Assembly (NCBI GenBank): GCA_031553435.1 | Contig: JAVBLQ010000007.1 | Coordinates: forward strand, 14,112-78,111 | From: JAVBLQ01 sp031553435 | Lineage (GTDB): Bacteria; Bacteroidota; Bacteroidia; Bacteroidales; Azobacteroidaceae | Direction: 5' to 3' | Length of the DNA stretch: 64,000 nucleotides | Part shown: positions 28,363 to 37,752 of the stretch, one piece after another | Numbering within the stretch: the first letter of the stretch is position 1 | Layout of the letters: each line of letters opens with the position of its first letter | Position numbers and translations under genes: made by a program | The notes under the pieces: model-generated | The model's input: only the letters and a program-made list of their open reading frames with translations | What the model was told of the DNA's origin: nothing | The model's database searches: none

Positions 28363-28896
28363 GTGAAAGATGTTTTATATATTTTGCTTATAATCAGTGT
28401 TTTTAGTTGTTCGTCAATACCTAAAAACTTTACATTCCACAATGAGAATAAATATACAGGATTGGATCAATTGATTGATATCAATGGATATTATGTTGCT
28501 CAACGTGCATGTGATTCTACATTTTATTCTATATTCAGATTTTATCCGAACGGACAATTTACCATCGCTACTACCAGCAAAATATTTCCGGAATTGATCG
28601 AGTGTATGGAAAAAGGTGGTAAATCTACCATTTGCAAATATCCTCTTTGGGGATTTTATCGGATAAAAGGAGATACGATTCAAACACAAGTCATCCGAAC
28701 AGAAGGTAGCAGTTATGTTATTTTTAGGGACTACCTGATTTTACCCAATAAAAATATTGTAAATATAAGCGATTATGTAGAGCCACAATATTCTAATCTT
28801 GGCTATTTGAAAAATTATCCTTCTTTTAAAAATAATCCTTGTGGAAAATCTGCGAAATTTTATTCAGTAAGTACTAAGAGTGAAGAACTGAAATAG
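28363..28896 (+). CDS. Hypothetical lipoprotein
   Basis: A 177-residue protein with a lipoprotein signal, LLIISVFSC, giving Cys16 as the lipid site. The mature part has a short beta-rich domain (NGYYVAQRACDSTFYSIFRFYPNGQF, GFYRIKGDTIQTQVI) resembling lipocalin-like outer-membrane lipoproteins, but I cannot assign a family. The start is GTG at 28363, since the upstream ATG is followed at once by a stop. Its last 37 bp overlap the 3' end of the convergent esterase gene. Confidence 0.7.
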   Translation: MKDVLYILLIISVFSCSSIPKNFTFHNENKYTGLDQLIDINGYYVAQRACDSTFYSIFRFYPNGQFTIATTSKIFPELIECMEKGGKSTICKYPLWGFYRIKGDTIQTQVIRTEGSSYVIFRDYLILPNKNIVNISDYVEPQYSNLGYLKNYPSFKNNPCGKSAKFYSVSTKSEELK

Positions 28897-29705
28897 TTGT
28901 TCATAAAAAGTAATTGATACTTAATCGCATTTTTCCAATAATCCCAATTATGGCTTCCGGGGCGAGAAATGAAATCATGAGGAATATTTTTTTCAAGTAG
29001 TTTTTCATGTAATTCACAATTTACTTTATAGAAAAAATCTTCACTTCCACAATCAATAATTAAAGACAATGCGTTGGGTGTCAGTAGATCTAGCATGTTT
29101 ACAACTGTATTTTTTTTCCAATTTTCGGAATATTGGGCATAAGTTCCTAATCGTTTGGCTATGTCCCAATTGTTTGGGAATTGGCAAATATCGACTCCAC
29201 CGCTCATACTTCCGGCCACTCCAAAAATATCCTGATGTTTAAAAGCCAGATACAAAGCGCCATGTCCTCCCATACTTAAACCGGTTATTCCCCGTCCTTT
29301 GGGAGATGCAACGGTCTGGTATTTTGCATCTATTTGTTGTACCAATTCCTTGCTAATATAAGTTTCATATTGGAATGTTTTATCGATGGGACTGTCAAAA
29401 TACCAACTGCTGAAGCCTCCATCCGGACAAACAATAATCAGGTGATGTATATCTGCAAGTGATTCAAAACCTTTTCCTTTTGTTAGCCATCCACCTGTGC
29501 AATCATCTCCATATCCGTGTAAGAGATAAACAACGGGCCATTTTTTAGATTGATCATAATTATCAGGAGTAACTACCACTGCCTTGATCTCTTTTTGCAT
29601 GACTTGGCTGTAAGTAGAAATAGTATCTGTTTTTGCTCCATATACAGTATATGTGAGCAAAGAGAGGAGAAGTAACAAGTTGTTTTTTAATGATATCATA
29701 ATCAT
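28860..29705 (-). CDS. Secreted esterase, esterase D / feruloyl-esterase-like
   Basis: An alpha/beta-hydrolase of 281 residues (279 if the second ATG at 29699 is used) with a signal peptide (LLLLLSLLTYTVYG). VVYLLHGYGDDCTGGW supplies the oxyanion region. The nucleophile elbow is GLSMGGHGAL with the catalytic Ser. The acid is probably the Asp in CGSEDFF and the base the His in GSHNWDYW. This is the PF00756 esterase family, often acting on acylated polysaccharides or on S-formylglutathione. Its divergent neighbour is the arabinose operon, so a role in removing ester groups from arabinose-containing polymers is possible. Confidence 0.82.
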   Translation of the reverse strand: MIMISLKNNLLLLLSLLTYTVYGAKTDTISTYSQVMQKEIKAVVVTPDNYDQSKKWPVVYLLHGYGDDCTGGWLTKGKGFESLADIHHLIIVCPDGGFSSWYFDSPIDKTFQYETYISKELVQQIDAKYQTVASPKGRGITGLSMGGHGALYLAFKHQDIFGVAGSMSGGVDICQFPNNWDIAKRLGTYAQYSENWKKNTVVNMLDLLTPNALSLIIDCGSEDFFYKVNCELHEKLLEKNIPHDFISRPGSHNWDYWKNAIKYQLLFMNNYFSSSLLVLTE

Positions 29706-29749
29706 TTTAATTTATCAATAAGCATAACTAAGATCGATTATATTTATTA

Positions 29750-29784
29750 CAAAGATAATTTGTTTTTACAAAAAACAAATCAGG
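29750..29784 (-). promoter_or_regulatory. Esterase promoter with a palindrome between its elements
   Basis: On the minus strand there is a -7 TATCTTTG (29750-29757) and a -33-like TTTG 18 nt further upstream. The intervening DNA is the perfect palindrome ATTTGTTTTT-aca-AAAAACAAAT (29758-29780), a candidate operator. Confidence 0.5.
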
Positions 29785-29916
29785 AAATAAGACGGACTTT
29801 CACATTTTACCTGATAATATTTCAAAAATGTGTTTTATAACATAAAAAAATAAGCGTATATTTCAACACTTATTCTTAATATTGTACTCTCAATAGTCAA
29901 GTTAAAAAGAATATTT

Positions 29917-30606
29917 ATGGTTGAAATATTAAAAAAACAGGTTTTTGATGCTAATATAGAACTTGTTACACACGGATTGGTCATTTTCACCTGGGGTAAT
30001 GTGAGTGGAATCGATCGTGAAAAAGGATTGGTTGTCATCAAACCTTCAGGCGTTTCGTATGAGAATATGAAGGTTGTAGATATGGTTGTTCTTGATTTAG
30101 ATGGGAATATTGTGGAAGGAACACTCAAACCTTCTTCAGATACGGCAACACATTTGGCTTTATACAAGGCATTTCCTAATATCGGCGGAATTGTTCATAC
30201 TCATTCTACTTATGCCACAGCCTGGGCGCAGACAGGATTGGATCTTCCTAATATCGGTACTACTCATGCCGACTATTTCAAAGATAATATTCCTTGTACC
30301 CGGGGTATGACTTCTAAAGAAATTGAAGAACATTACGAATTGGAAACAGGTAATGTAATTGTTGAATGTTTCAGGGAAAAAGCTATAAGTGAAGATTATA
30401 CCCCGGCAGTTTTAGTCAGCAATCATGGCCCTTTTGCGTGGGGAAAAGAGCCTCATAATGCTGTTCACAACGCTGTTGTTTTGGAACAGGTAACCAAAAT
30501 GGCTTCAATCTCTTTTGCCATCAATCCTCAATTGAAAATGAATGAGGATTTGATTAAAAAGCACTTTTTCAGAAAACATGGTCCAGGTGCATATTATGGA
30601 CAGTAA
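29917..30606 (+). CDS. araD: L-ribulose-5-phosphate 4-epimerase
   Basis: A 229-residue class II aldolase-fold enzyme that converts L-ribulose 5-phosphate to D-xylulose 5-phosphate. The metal-binding [12 protein letters not shown] near residue 95, the substrate-site [24 protein letters not shown] and the SNHGPFAWG block with the third His are intact. It is the first gene of an araD-araA-araB-symporter operon, in which each junction holds a repeat. No regulator gene is in this window. The only -7-like sequence upstream is a weak TATATTTC at 29857. Confidence 0.95.
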   Translation: MVEILKKQVFDANIELVTHGLVIFTWGNVSGIDREKGLVVIKPSGVSYENMKVVDMVVLDLDGNIVEGTLKPSSDTATHLALYKAFPNIGGIVHTHSTYATAWAQTGLDLPNIGTTHADYFKDNIPCTRGMTSKEIEEHYELETGNVIVECFREKAISEDYTPAVLVSNHGPFAWGKEPHNAVHNAVVLEQVTKMASISFAINPQLKMNEDLIKKHFFRKHGPGAYYGQ

Positions 30607-30610
30607 ATTC

Positions 30611-30695
30611 AATGTGCCGATTTTTCAATATGCCAATATGCCAATGAAAGGAAGTAATTTTACCAATTGGTATATCAGCACATTAGTATATTAAT
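30611..30695. repeat. Short-word repeat at the araD-araA junction, word AATATGCCAAT
   Basis: AATGTGCCGATTTTTCAATATGCCAATATGCCAATG is followed by CCAATTGGTATATCAGCACATTAGTATATT, which pairs imperfectly with it. The same word forms a hairpin at the araA-araB junction. Confidence 0.75.
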
Positions 30696-30714
30696 AAATT
30701 TAAATATAATCACT

Positions 30715-32217
30715 ATGGAATTTAAAGATTTGGAAATTTGGTTTGTCACAGGAGCTCAGCTTCTGTATGGAGGAGATGCAGTAATACATGTAGATGCACA
30801 CTCTAATGAAATGGTGAAAGGACTGAACGATTCGGGAATTCTTCCGATAAAAGTAGTTTATAAAGGTACGGCAAATTCATCGGCTGAGGTTTCGGCAATT
30901 ATGCGGGCCGCTAACGGTGATACAAAATGTGCCGGTATGATAACCTGGATGCATACTTTTTCACCTGCAAAAATGTGGATTCATGGTTTAATGGACTACA
31001 AAAAACCTTTACTCCACCTCCATACTCAATACAACAAAGAAATTCCCTGGAATGAAATCGATATGGATTTCATGAACCTGAACCAATCGGATCATGGCGA
31101 CCGCGAATTCGGTCATATTACCAGTCGCCTGCGCAAACCTCGGAAAGTAGTGGTAGGCTACTGGAAAGAAGAAGAAACGCAAAAGAAAATCGCATCCTGG
31201 ATGCGTGTTTGTGCCGGATGGGCAGATGCTCAGGATATGCTTATCATCCGTTTTGGCGACAATATGAATAATGTAGCCGTAACGGACGGAGATAAAGTGG
31301 AAGCCGAAATCCGTTTGGGATATCATGTCGATAATGCGCCTATTGCCACATTAGTTCCTTATGTGGAAGCTGTTACGGAATCAGAGATCGATGCGGCGAT
31401 TGCCGGATACGAAAAAAATTATGACTTTGCCGATGATTGTAAAAAAGGTGCGGAAAAACATCAGTTTGTACGTGACGCGGCAGCTCAGGAAATCGGACTC
31501 CGCCGTTTTCTTCAGGATAAAGGCGCCAAAGGATTTACAACAAGCTTCAACGAACTGGAAGGCATGAAGCAATTGCTGGGATTTGCTTCTCAACGCCTGA
31601 TGGCGGAAGGTTACGGATTCGGGGCGGAAGGAGACTGGAAGTCGGCAGCGCTTGTTCGCACCATGTGGGTGATGGGACGAGGATTATCCGGCGGTCAATC
31701 ATTCCTTGAAGATTACACATTGAATTTTGACGGAGAAAACAGTACCATTCTTCAATCTCACATGCTGGAAATCAATCCGGATATTACTGGTACAAAACCC
31801 CGCATTGAAGTTCATTTTCTGGGAATCGGTGATGCCCGTACATGTGCTCGTCTGGTATTCCAGGCTCATAAAGGAGAAGGCGTTGCTGCTACCATCGTGG
31901 ATATGGGCAACCGTTTCCGTATGATTGTCAATGAAGTTGAAGTCAGGGAACCGAAAGCGCTTCCGAAACTTCCCGTTGCTTGTGCTTTATGGAAACCGAT
32001 GCCGAACTTCGAAATAGGCGCCGGGGCATGGATTCTGGCCGGAGGCACTCACCACTCATGTTTCTCATTCTCTCTTACAACTGAAATGATGGAAGATTAT
32101 GCCGAAATTGCTGATATTGAAATGTTGATTATTGATAAAAATACCAACATCCGTCAGTTCCGTCAGGATTTGAGAAATAATGAAGTTTATTATATGTTAA
32201 ATAAAGCATTAAGATAA
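30715..32217 (+). CDS. araA: L-arabinose isomerase
   Basis: A 500-residue enzyme interconverting L-arabinose and L-ribulose. The N-terminal WFVTGAQLLYGG, the active-site region EGDWKSAALVRTMW (the conserved catalytic Glu of the family) and MLEINPDI are present. GGTHHSCFS near the C-terminus supplies the metal-binding His. The start at 30715 (MEFKDLEIWF) is standard. An in-frame GTG upstream would only translate repeat DNA. Confidence 0.96.
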   Translation: MEFKDLEIWFVTGAQLLYGGDAVIHVDAHSNEMVKGLNDSGILPIKVVYKGTANSSAEVSAIMRAANGDTKCAGMITWMHTFSPAKMWIHGLMDYKKPLLHLHTQYNKEIPWNEIDMDFMNLNQSDHGDREFGHITSRLRKPRKVVVGYWKEEETQKKIASWMRVCAGWADAQDMLIIRFGDNMNNVAVTDGDKVEAEIRLGYHVDNAPIATLVPYVEAVTESEIDAAIAGYEKNYDFADDCKKGAEKHQFVRDAAAQEIGLRRFLQDKGAKGFTTSFNELEGMKQLLGFASQRLMAEGYGFGAEGDWKSAALVRTMWVMGRGLSGGQSFLEDYTLNFDGENSTILQSHMLEINPDITGTKPRIEVHFLGIGDARTCARLVFQAHKGEGVAATIVDMGNRFRMIVNEVEVREPKALPKLPVACALWKPMPNFEIGAGAWILAGGTHHSCFSFSLTTEMMEDYAEIADIEMLIIDKNTNIRQFRQDLRNNEVYYMLNKALR

Positions 32218-32218
32218 T

Positions 32219-32300
32219 TTGCCAATGAATCAATATGCCAATGTGCCAATCAGGGTTTTCATTGGCATATTGGCATATTAACTAATTGACACATTGAAAA
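32219..32300. repeat. Short-word hairpin at the araA-araB junction, word CAATATGCCAATG
   Basis: GCCAATGAATCAATATGCCAATGTGCCAATCAGGG is followed by CATTGGCATATTGGCATATTAACTAATTGACACATTG, its complement. It shares its word with the araD-araA junction repeat, so the two may be copies. Confidence 0.85.
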
Positions 32301-32301
32301 C

Positions 32302-33966
32302 ATGAAATATATCATAGGACTAGATTATGGCTCTGATTCTTGCAGGGCTATTATCACAGATGCATCAAACGGAAAAGAAATTGCTACGGCGGTGAAATAT
32401 TATCCCCGCTGGATGGAAGGAAAATATTGCGATCCGAAAGCAAATCAATACCGGCAGCATCCGCTCGATTACATCGAAGTGTTGGAAGGAGCCATTAAAG
32501 AAGCTTTATCGAAATCGCCCGCCGGAACTGCTGAAAATATTGCCGGAATAGCTTTCGACACCACCGGTTCCACACCTGTTTTGACAGATAATAATGGTAC
32601 TCCGTTGGCTTTGTTACCTGAATTTGCAGAAAACCCCAATGCCATGTTTGTGCTTTGGAAAGACCATACGGCCATCAAGGAAGCCGCTGAAATCAATAAA
32701 TTAGCAAAAGAATGGAAAATAGATTATACCGCTTACGAAGGCGGAATTTATTCTTCCGAATGGGTTTGGGCGAAAATGTTGCACGTGCTCCGCGAAGATG
32801 AAAAAGTACGCAAAGTCGCTTATTCATGGGTCGAACATTGTGACTGGTTACCCGGATTAATTACCGGAAATTGTAAGCCCGAAACCATGCCGAGAAGCCG
32901 TTGCGCTTCCGGACATAAAGCGATGTGGCACAAATCATGGGGCGGATTGCCTTCAGAAGAATTCCTGACTAAATTAGATCCGATCCTTGCCGGATATCGT
33001 TCGCGTTTGTATTCGGATACTTTTCCAAGTGATGTAAAAGTTGGCAATCTGACCGAAGAATGGGCCAAACGCCTGGGCTTGACTACCAATGTTGCCGTTG
33101 CAGTCGGCGCTTTCGATTGTCATATGGGAGCAGTCGGTGCGCAAATCAAACCAGGCGATTTTGTTCGTGTCATTGGTACTTCTACCTGTGATATTATGGC
33201 GGTTCCTTACAATGAAATCGGTGATAAATTGATCCCCGGTATTTGTGGGCAAGTGGATGGTTCTGTAATTCCGGGAATGGTCGGACTGGAAGCCGGACAA
33301 TCCGGTTTCGGTGATATTTATGCATGGTTCAAACGGGTATTGGAATGGCCAATTCGTAATTTAATCGGTAATTCGAGTTTGTTGGATGCTGCTACAAAAG
33401 AAAAACTAATTACAGAAGCTACTGATGCAATTATACCTCAACTGACCAAAGAAGCCGAAAAAATTCCGGTAAGCGAGAGTACAATCATCGCTACCGACTG
33501 GATGAACGGCCGCCGTACACCGGATGCCAATCAATTATTGAAAGGTTCCATCACTGGATTGACATTGGGAAGTACTGCTCCTTTAATTTTCCGCGCATTG
33601 GTTGAAGCCACCGCTTTCGGCTCCAAAGCTATTGTTGACCGTTTCTTGGAAAATGGCATTGAGATCAAAGAAGTTATCGGTATTGGCGGGATTTCTTTGA
33701 AATCTCCTTTTGTCATGCAAACATTAGCTGATGTATTGGGAATGCCGATCAAAGTCGCTAAATCAGAACAAGCTTGCGCCTTTGGAGCCGCTATGTTCGG
33801 CGCAGTTGTCGCAGGAGTTTATCCAACAATTGAAGATGCTCAAAATGCAATGGGACAAGGTTTTGCTTTTGAATACAAACCCAATATGGATAACCACAAA
33901 TTGTATGCTGAATTATATCAAAAATACCAACAAATCGGGAAATTCAGCGAAATGCAAAATAATTGA
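32302..33966 (+). CDS. araB: L-ribulokinase
   Basis: A 554-residue FGGY-family carbohydrate kinase that phosphorylates L-ribulose. The first ATP-site motif is IIGLDYGSDSCRAII at the N-terminus. GIAFDTTGSTPVL, RVIGTSTCDIM (phosphate 2 motif) and DWMNGRRTPDANQLLKGSI are typical of ribulokinases. The adenosine motif is GIGGISLKSPFVMQTLADVLG. It is the third gene of the arabinose operon. Confidence 0.95.
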   Translation: MKYIIGLDYGSDSCRAIITDASNGKEIATAVKYYPRWMEGKYCDPKANQYRQHPLDYIEVLEGAIKEALSKSPAGTAENIAGIAFDTTGSTPVLTDNNGTPLALLPEFAENPNAMFVLWKDHTAIKEAAEINKLAKEWKIDYTAYEGGIYSSEWVWAKMLHVLREDEKVRKVAYSWVEHCDWLPGLITGNCKPETMPRSRCASGHKAMWHKSWGGLPSEEFLTKLDPILAGYRSRLYSDTFPSDVKVGNLTEEWAKRLGLTTNVAVAVGAFDCHMGAVGAQIKPGDFVRVIGTSTCDIMAVPYNEIGDKLIPGICGQVDGSVIPGMVGLEAGQSGFGDIYAWFKRVLEWPIRNLIGNSSLLDAATKEKLITEATDAIIPQLTKEAEKIPVSESTIIATDWMNGRRTPDANQLLKGSITGLTLGSTAPLIFRALVEATAFGSKAIVDRFLENGIEIKEVIGIGGISLKSPFVMQTLADVLGMPIKVAKSEQACAFGAAMFGAVVAGVYPTIEDAQNAMGQGFAFEYKPNMDNHKLYAELYQKYQQIGKFSEMQNN

Positions 33967-34030
33967 GTAATAGAATAACTGAGTAACTGAATGACAGATA
34001 AAATCAATTATTCCGTTATTCAACATTAAT
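33964..34030. repeat. Short-word repeat at the araB-symporter junction, word GAGTAACTGA
   Basis: TGAGTAATAGAATAACTGAGTAACTGAATGACAGATAAAATCAATTATTCCGTTATTC carries degenerate copies of GAGTAACTGA, with an AT-rich right side that pairs only weakly. The araB TGA stop is the first base of the repeat word. Confidence 0.6.
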
Positions 34031-34042
34031 AATTGAAATATT

Positions 34043-35788
34043 ATGAATTGGAACTCACATGAATTTATATGGCTCGACTGGGCTATTATTGCAATTGGGA
34101 TTTTAGCTGTGACATGGGCTGTCTGGCGTTCGATACAAAAAGACAAACGTTTGCAACAGGGCGCTGACAGCGAAGACTATCTGTTCGGTAAAGGTGAGCC
34201 ATGGTATATCATTGGGGCTGCCATCTTTGCTGCAAACATCGGATCCGAACACCTTGTAGGGCTTGCCGGTACAGGTGCAAAAGCCGGTGTAGGCATGGCG
34301 CACTGGGAAATGCAAGGCTGGATGATACTCATTTTGGGGTGGCTTTTTGTGCCATTCTACCAGCTTATGAACAATAAAATGGAGAAAATCATCACCATGC
34401 CCGACTTTCTTAAATATCGCTACACGCCGGCAACAGGTTCGTGGCTATCTATCATCACTCTTATAGCATATGTATTGACCAAAGTAAGTGTTACGGCATT
34501 TACCGGAGGTATCTTTATGGAGAGCCTTTTAGGTTTGCCTTTCTGGTACGGGGCAATTGGTTTGATAGTTTTAACAGGTATTTTTACCGTTCTGGGCGGT
34601 ATGAAGGGAGTGATGACATTGTCAGCCATTCAAACGCCTATCCTTATCCTTGGTTCATTCCTTGTGCTTTTTCTGGGATTGTCAGCGCTCGGAGGAGGCA
34701 GTATTGCTGATGGTTGGGCTGCAATGATTGACTACTCTAAAACACTGAACGTAGGTGCAGATGGTGTTGCATATGGTACTAACCACATGTTCCATTTCGA
34801 GACTGGTGATCCGTTGTATGACGACTATCCCGGTTTCTGGGTATTTATCGGAGCGTCAATTATCGGTTTCTGGTATTGGTGTACCGACCAACACATTGTT
34901 CAACGTGTACTCGGACAACGTAAAGGTGAATCTAACGAGGAAGTAATGAAACGTGCACGCAGAGGTACTATTGCAGCCGGTTATTTCAAATTGTTGCCTG
35001 TATTTATGTTCTTGATACCGGGTATGGTTGCTGCCGCATTGGCTGCGCGTCCGGATAGTGGTTTCACATTGAATGATCCGGATACCGCCTTTGGTTCAAT
35101 GGTAAAATTTGTTTTGCCTGCGGGAGTAAAAGGTATTGTTACGATAGGTTTCATATCGGCATTGGTTGCTTCTTTGGCCGCATTCTTCAACTCTTGTGCA
35201 ACGCTGTTTACAGAAGATTTTTATAAACCGAAGTTCAAAAATAAAAGTGAAAGCAACTATGTTTTGGTCGGTCGTATTGCTACAATTGTGGTAGTGGTGC
35301 TTGGTATTATATGGATACCTGTGATGATGAGTCTCGGTAGTCTTTACGATTATTTGCAGGGTATTCAATCGTTGCTTGCTCCTGCGATGGTAGCAGTATT
35401 CGCACTGGGTATATTTTCCAAAAAAATTACGCCCAAGGCGGGAGAAGTCGGTATGATAGTGGGTTTTGTTCTTGGTATGTTGCGTTTGCTGACCAACATT
35501 TTTACAAATACAGGTAAGGATGTGATGACAGGCTGGTATTGGGAAGGTACCACCTGGTTTTGGCAAACTAACTGGCTTATTTTTGAGATATGGCTACTTG
35601 TCTTCATCATATTGCTGATGGTTGTGGTGTCGTTTTTTACTGCGAAACCGACTGCTCAACAGATCGAGGCTATCACTTTCACCAGTGATTACAAGAAACA
35701 AATCGGAAAGAGCTGGAACATGTGGGATGTTATCGCATCGCTTGGTGTTGTTGTTCTTTGTGCGCTGTTTTATTGGTATTTCTGGTAA
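34043..35788 (+). CDS. araP: Sodium/solute symporter, probable L-arabinose importer
   Basis: A 581-residue SSS (SLC5) family transporter with about 14 membrane helices. FAANIGSEHLVGLAGTGAKAG and GFWYWCTDQHIVQRVLGQRKGESNEE are family signatures, the latter matching the sodium/glucose-type loop. The clustering with araD, araA and araB supports L-arabinose as the substrate, which is an inference from context. It ends at a hairpin facing the convergent sppA gene. Confidence 0.9.
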   Translation: MNWNSHEFIWLDWAIIAIGILAVTWAVWRSIQKDKRLQQGADSEDYLFGKGEPWYIIGAAIFAANIGSEHLVGLAGTGAKAGVGMAHWEMQGWMILILGWLFVPFYQLMNNKMEKIITMPDFLKYRYTPATGSWLSIITLIAYVLTKVSVTAFTGGIFMESLLGLPFWYGAIGLIVLTGIFTVLGGMKGVMTLSAIQTPILILGSFLVLFLGLSALGGGSIADGWAAMIDYSKTLNVGADGVAYGTNHMFHFETGDPLYDDYPGFWVFIGASIIGFWYWCTDQHIVQRVLGQRKGESNEEVMKRARRGTIAAGYFKLLPVFMFLIPGMVAAALAARPDSGFTLNDPDTAFGSMVKFVLPAGVKGIVTIGFISALVASLAAFFNSCATLFTEDFYKPKFKNKSESNYVLVGRIATIVVVVLGIIWIPVMMSLGSLYDYLQGIQSLLAPAMVAVFALGIFSKKITPKAGEVGMIVGFVLGMLRLLTNIFTNTGKDVMTGWYWEGTTWFWQTNWLIFEIWLLVFIILLMVVVSFFTAKPTAQQIEAITFTSDYKKQIGKSWNMWDVIASLGVVVLCALFYWYFW

Positions 35789-35796
35789 GAAGTTGA

Positions 35797-35853
35797 GACA
35801 AGGTGACAGAGAGTGACGAGGTTATCACTCGTCACCTTGTCACTTTTCGTCAC
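35797..35853. repeat. Short-word hairpin, word GACAAGGTGACAGAGAGTGACGAG
   Basis: The left side (35797-35820) and right side (35828-35853, CTCGTCACCTTGTCACTTTTCGTCAC) are complementary, with GTGAC(G/A)A repeats in each arm. It sits between the convergent symporter and sppA genes. Confidence 0.85.
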
Positions 35854-35860
35854 TACTTAA

Positions 35861-37663
35861 TTATTCTTGAATGCCATACGGCGAAACAGCCATTCTACAA
35901 TCAAGTGATTGTAAGCCTTGCAATAATCTGAGTTCGTTGTATTCTTTTTCTCCCATCATCTTTTTGATGAAACTTTGTTTCATTTCTCCGAATGATTCTT
36001 CCATCAATTGAGTGAAAAAATCTTTTGTTTCAGGATATTTGGATATACCATAGCTTGTAATATTAGCTTTTGCTGCTGCAATTTTGATGGCATCATCTAA
36101 TCCACCGAGAACATCAACTAATCCGAGTTTTATAGCTTGGTTTCCTGTCCAGACGCGACCTTGACCGATGGAATCGATTTCTGCTTTTGTTTTTGAACGA
36201 CCATCAGCACAACGTGTTAAGAATAAGTCGTAACCTCTTTCAACATAAGCCTGGATCATTCTTTTTTCTTCATCATTAAATGGTTTGGTAGGAATTCCTA
36301 CAAACGGAAGGCCGGCTCCGCCTATCGTTGAGTGTTTGTTTGTTTTTACTTCGTCGTAAGTCAATCCCATTTTCTTAGCCAATGCTTCTCCTTCGGGAAT
36401 TAATCCGAAGATACCAATCGAACCGGTCAATGTATTGGGTTCTGCCACAATCGTATCGGCGGCACAAGATATGTAATATCCTCCGGAAGCGGCATAATTA
36501 CCCATGGAAACGATGACTGGTTTTACTTTTTTCAGGTCCATTACGGCTTTCCAGATTTGTTCGGATTCGTAAGCGCTTCCACCTCCTGAATTTACACGGA
36601 AGACAACAGCTTTGATGTCTTTATCTTTTTTTACTTTTTCAAATACTTCTACATATTCTTTGGAAGTAATTGTATTTTCTCCGGCAAATAATCCTTTTTC
36701 TAGTTCTCCCACAATGCTACCTTCTGCGTAAATAACAGCGATTTGTTCTTTATTTTTATTCTTTTCTTTGAAGTTTACTGTTTTGAGATCAGAAATAGTG
36801 GCTAATCTTAAATCTTTATCATCTTCTATTTTAACCAATTCTTTCAGATATTTTTTTACATCTTCTTCATACATAAGCGTATCGACTAAATTATATTTTA
36901 TATAACTTTCAGGTGAAGAAAATGCCATACATTCGTCAGCGTAGTTATTCAGATTTTCTATGGAAATTTTTCTGTTTTCGGAAACGCCTTTCAAATAATT
37001 TCCCCATACGTCATTTAGATAAGAAGTGATTTGTTCGCGGTTTGCATCACTCATTTTATCTGAAATATAGGGTTCGACAGCAGATTTGTAGGTTCCTACT
37101 TTGAATACCTGGAAGTTGATTCCCAATTTTTCATATAATCCTTTGGAGAATTGAATAGTTGCCCCCAATCCGCTCAAATCGAGCATTCCTTGCGGGTTGA
37201 TGATCACTTTATCTGCAACTGAGGCCAAATAATATGTACCTTGATGATAACTGTCGCCATAGGCAACCACAAATTTACCGCTTGATTTGAAGTCGATTAA
37301 TGCTTTTCTGATAGGTTCCAGATTGGCGAATCCGGTTCCGAAATATTCGGCTTTAATATAGATTCCTTTGATTTTGTCATTTTCTTTTGCTTTTTTGATG
37401 GCATCCAGGATGTCATCCAACACAACAGGAGCATTTGCTTTACTGCCGGATAAAAAGAGGAATGGATTTGAAATTTCGCGATCTTTTAACATTCCATTCA
37501 GATTGAGGGATAAAATGGTTTGATCCTGTAAATTGTACTTTGGTTTACTTCCGGCAGAAGCAATCACACCAATAAAAACAATGAATGAAATAATGCTTAA
37601 AATCGTACTGCCGATAATAACTCCCAGCGTGGAAGCAAGCAATGTTTTGAAAAAACTTTTCAT
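35861..37663 (-). CDS. sppA: Signal peptide peptidase SppA, 67-kDa type
   Basis: A 600-residue membrane-anchored serine protease with two tandem peptidase domains (S49 family) that degrades cleaved signal peptides. One N-terminal membrane helix (about residues 10-40) precedes the domains. The catalytic Ser lies in NYAASGGYYISCAADTIVAEP and the Lys in the first domain region VVAYGDSYHQGTYYLASVADKV. The C-terminal domain has GSIGIFGLIPEG. This is the length of the E. coli-type two-domain form. It is followed by a repeat and then the DUF2975/XRE pair upstream. Confidence 0.93.
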   Translation of the reverse strand: MKSFFKTLLASTLGVIIGSTILSIISFIVFIGVIASAGSKPKYNLQDQTILSLNLNGMLKDREISNPFLFLSGSKANAPVVLDDILDAIKKAKENDKIKGIYIKAEYFGTGFANLEPIRKALIDFKSSGKFVVAYGDSYHQGTYYLASVADKVIINPQGMLDLSGLGATIQFSKGLYEKLGINFQVFKVGTYKSAVEPYISDKMSDANREQITSYLNDVWGNYLKGVSENRKISIENLNNYADECMAFSSPESYIKYNLVDTLMYEEDVKKYLKELVKIEDDKDLRLATISDLKTVNFKEKNKNKEQIAVIYAEGSIVGELEKGLFAGENTITSKEYVEVFEKVKKDKDIKAVVFRVNSGGGSAYESEQIWKAVMDLKKVKPVIVSMGNYAASGGYYISCAADTIVAEPNTLTGSIGIFGLIPEGEALAKKMGLTYDEVKTNKHSTIGGAGLPFVGIPTKPFNDEEKRMIQAYVERGYDLFLTRCADGRSKTKAEIDSIGQGRVWTGNQAIKLGLVDVLGGLDDAIKIAAAKANITSYGISKYPETKDFFTQLMEESFGEMKQSFIKKMMGEKEYNELRLLQGLQSLDCRMAVSPYGIQE

Positions 37664-37710
37664 GTTGTAAATTTATTTAATTATTTAACATATTTTTAAT
37701 GCTATTACTT

Positions 37711-37752
37711 GTGAATGGTGAATAGTATTTACATTCTACAATATACCATTCA
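37711..37752. repeat. Short-word repeat, word GTGAATGGTGAATA
   Basis: GTGAATGGTGAATA (37711-37724) is partly complementary to TACCATTCAC (37743-37752). It lies between sppA and the XRE regulator gene. The same GTGAATGGTGAA word is used in the 48582 hairpin. Confidence 0.7.

Noticed and set aside
35096..35566. 156-codon frame on the minus strand within the symporter gene.
   Set aside because: Wholly antisense to a well-supported SSS transporter, and its Cys/His-rich composition is typical of a shadow frame.
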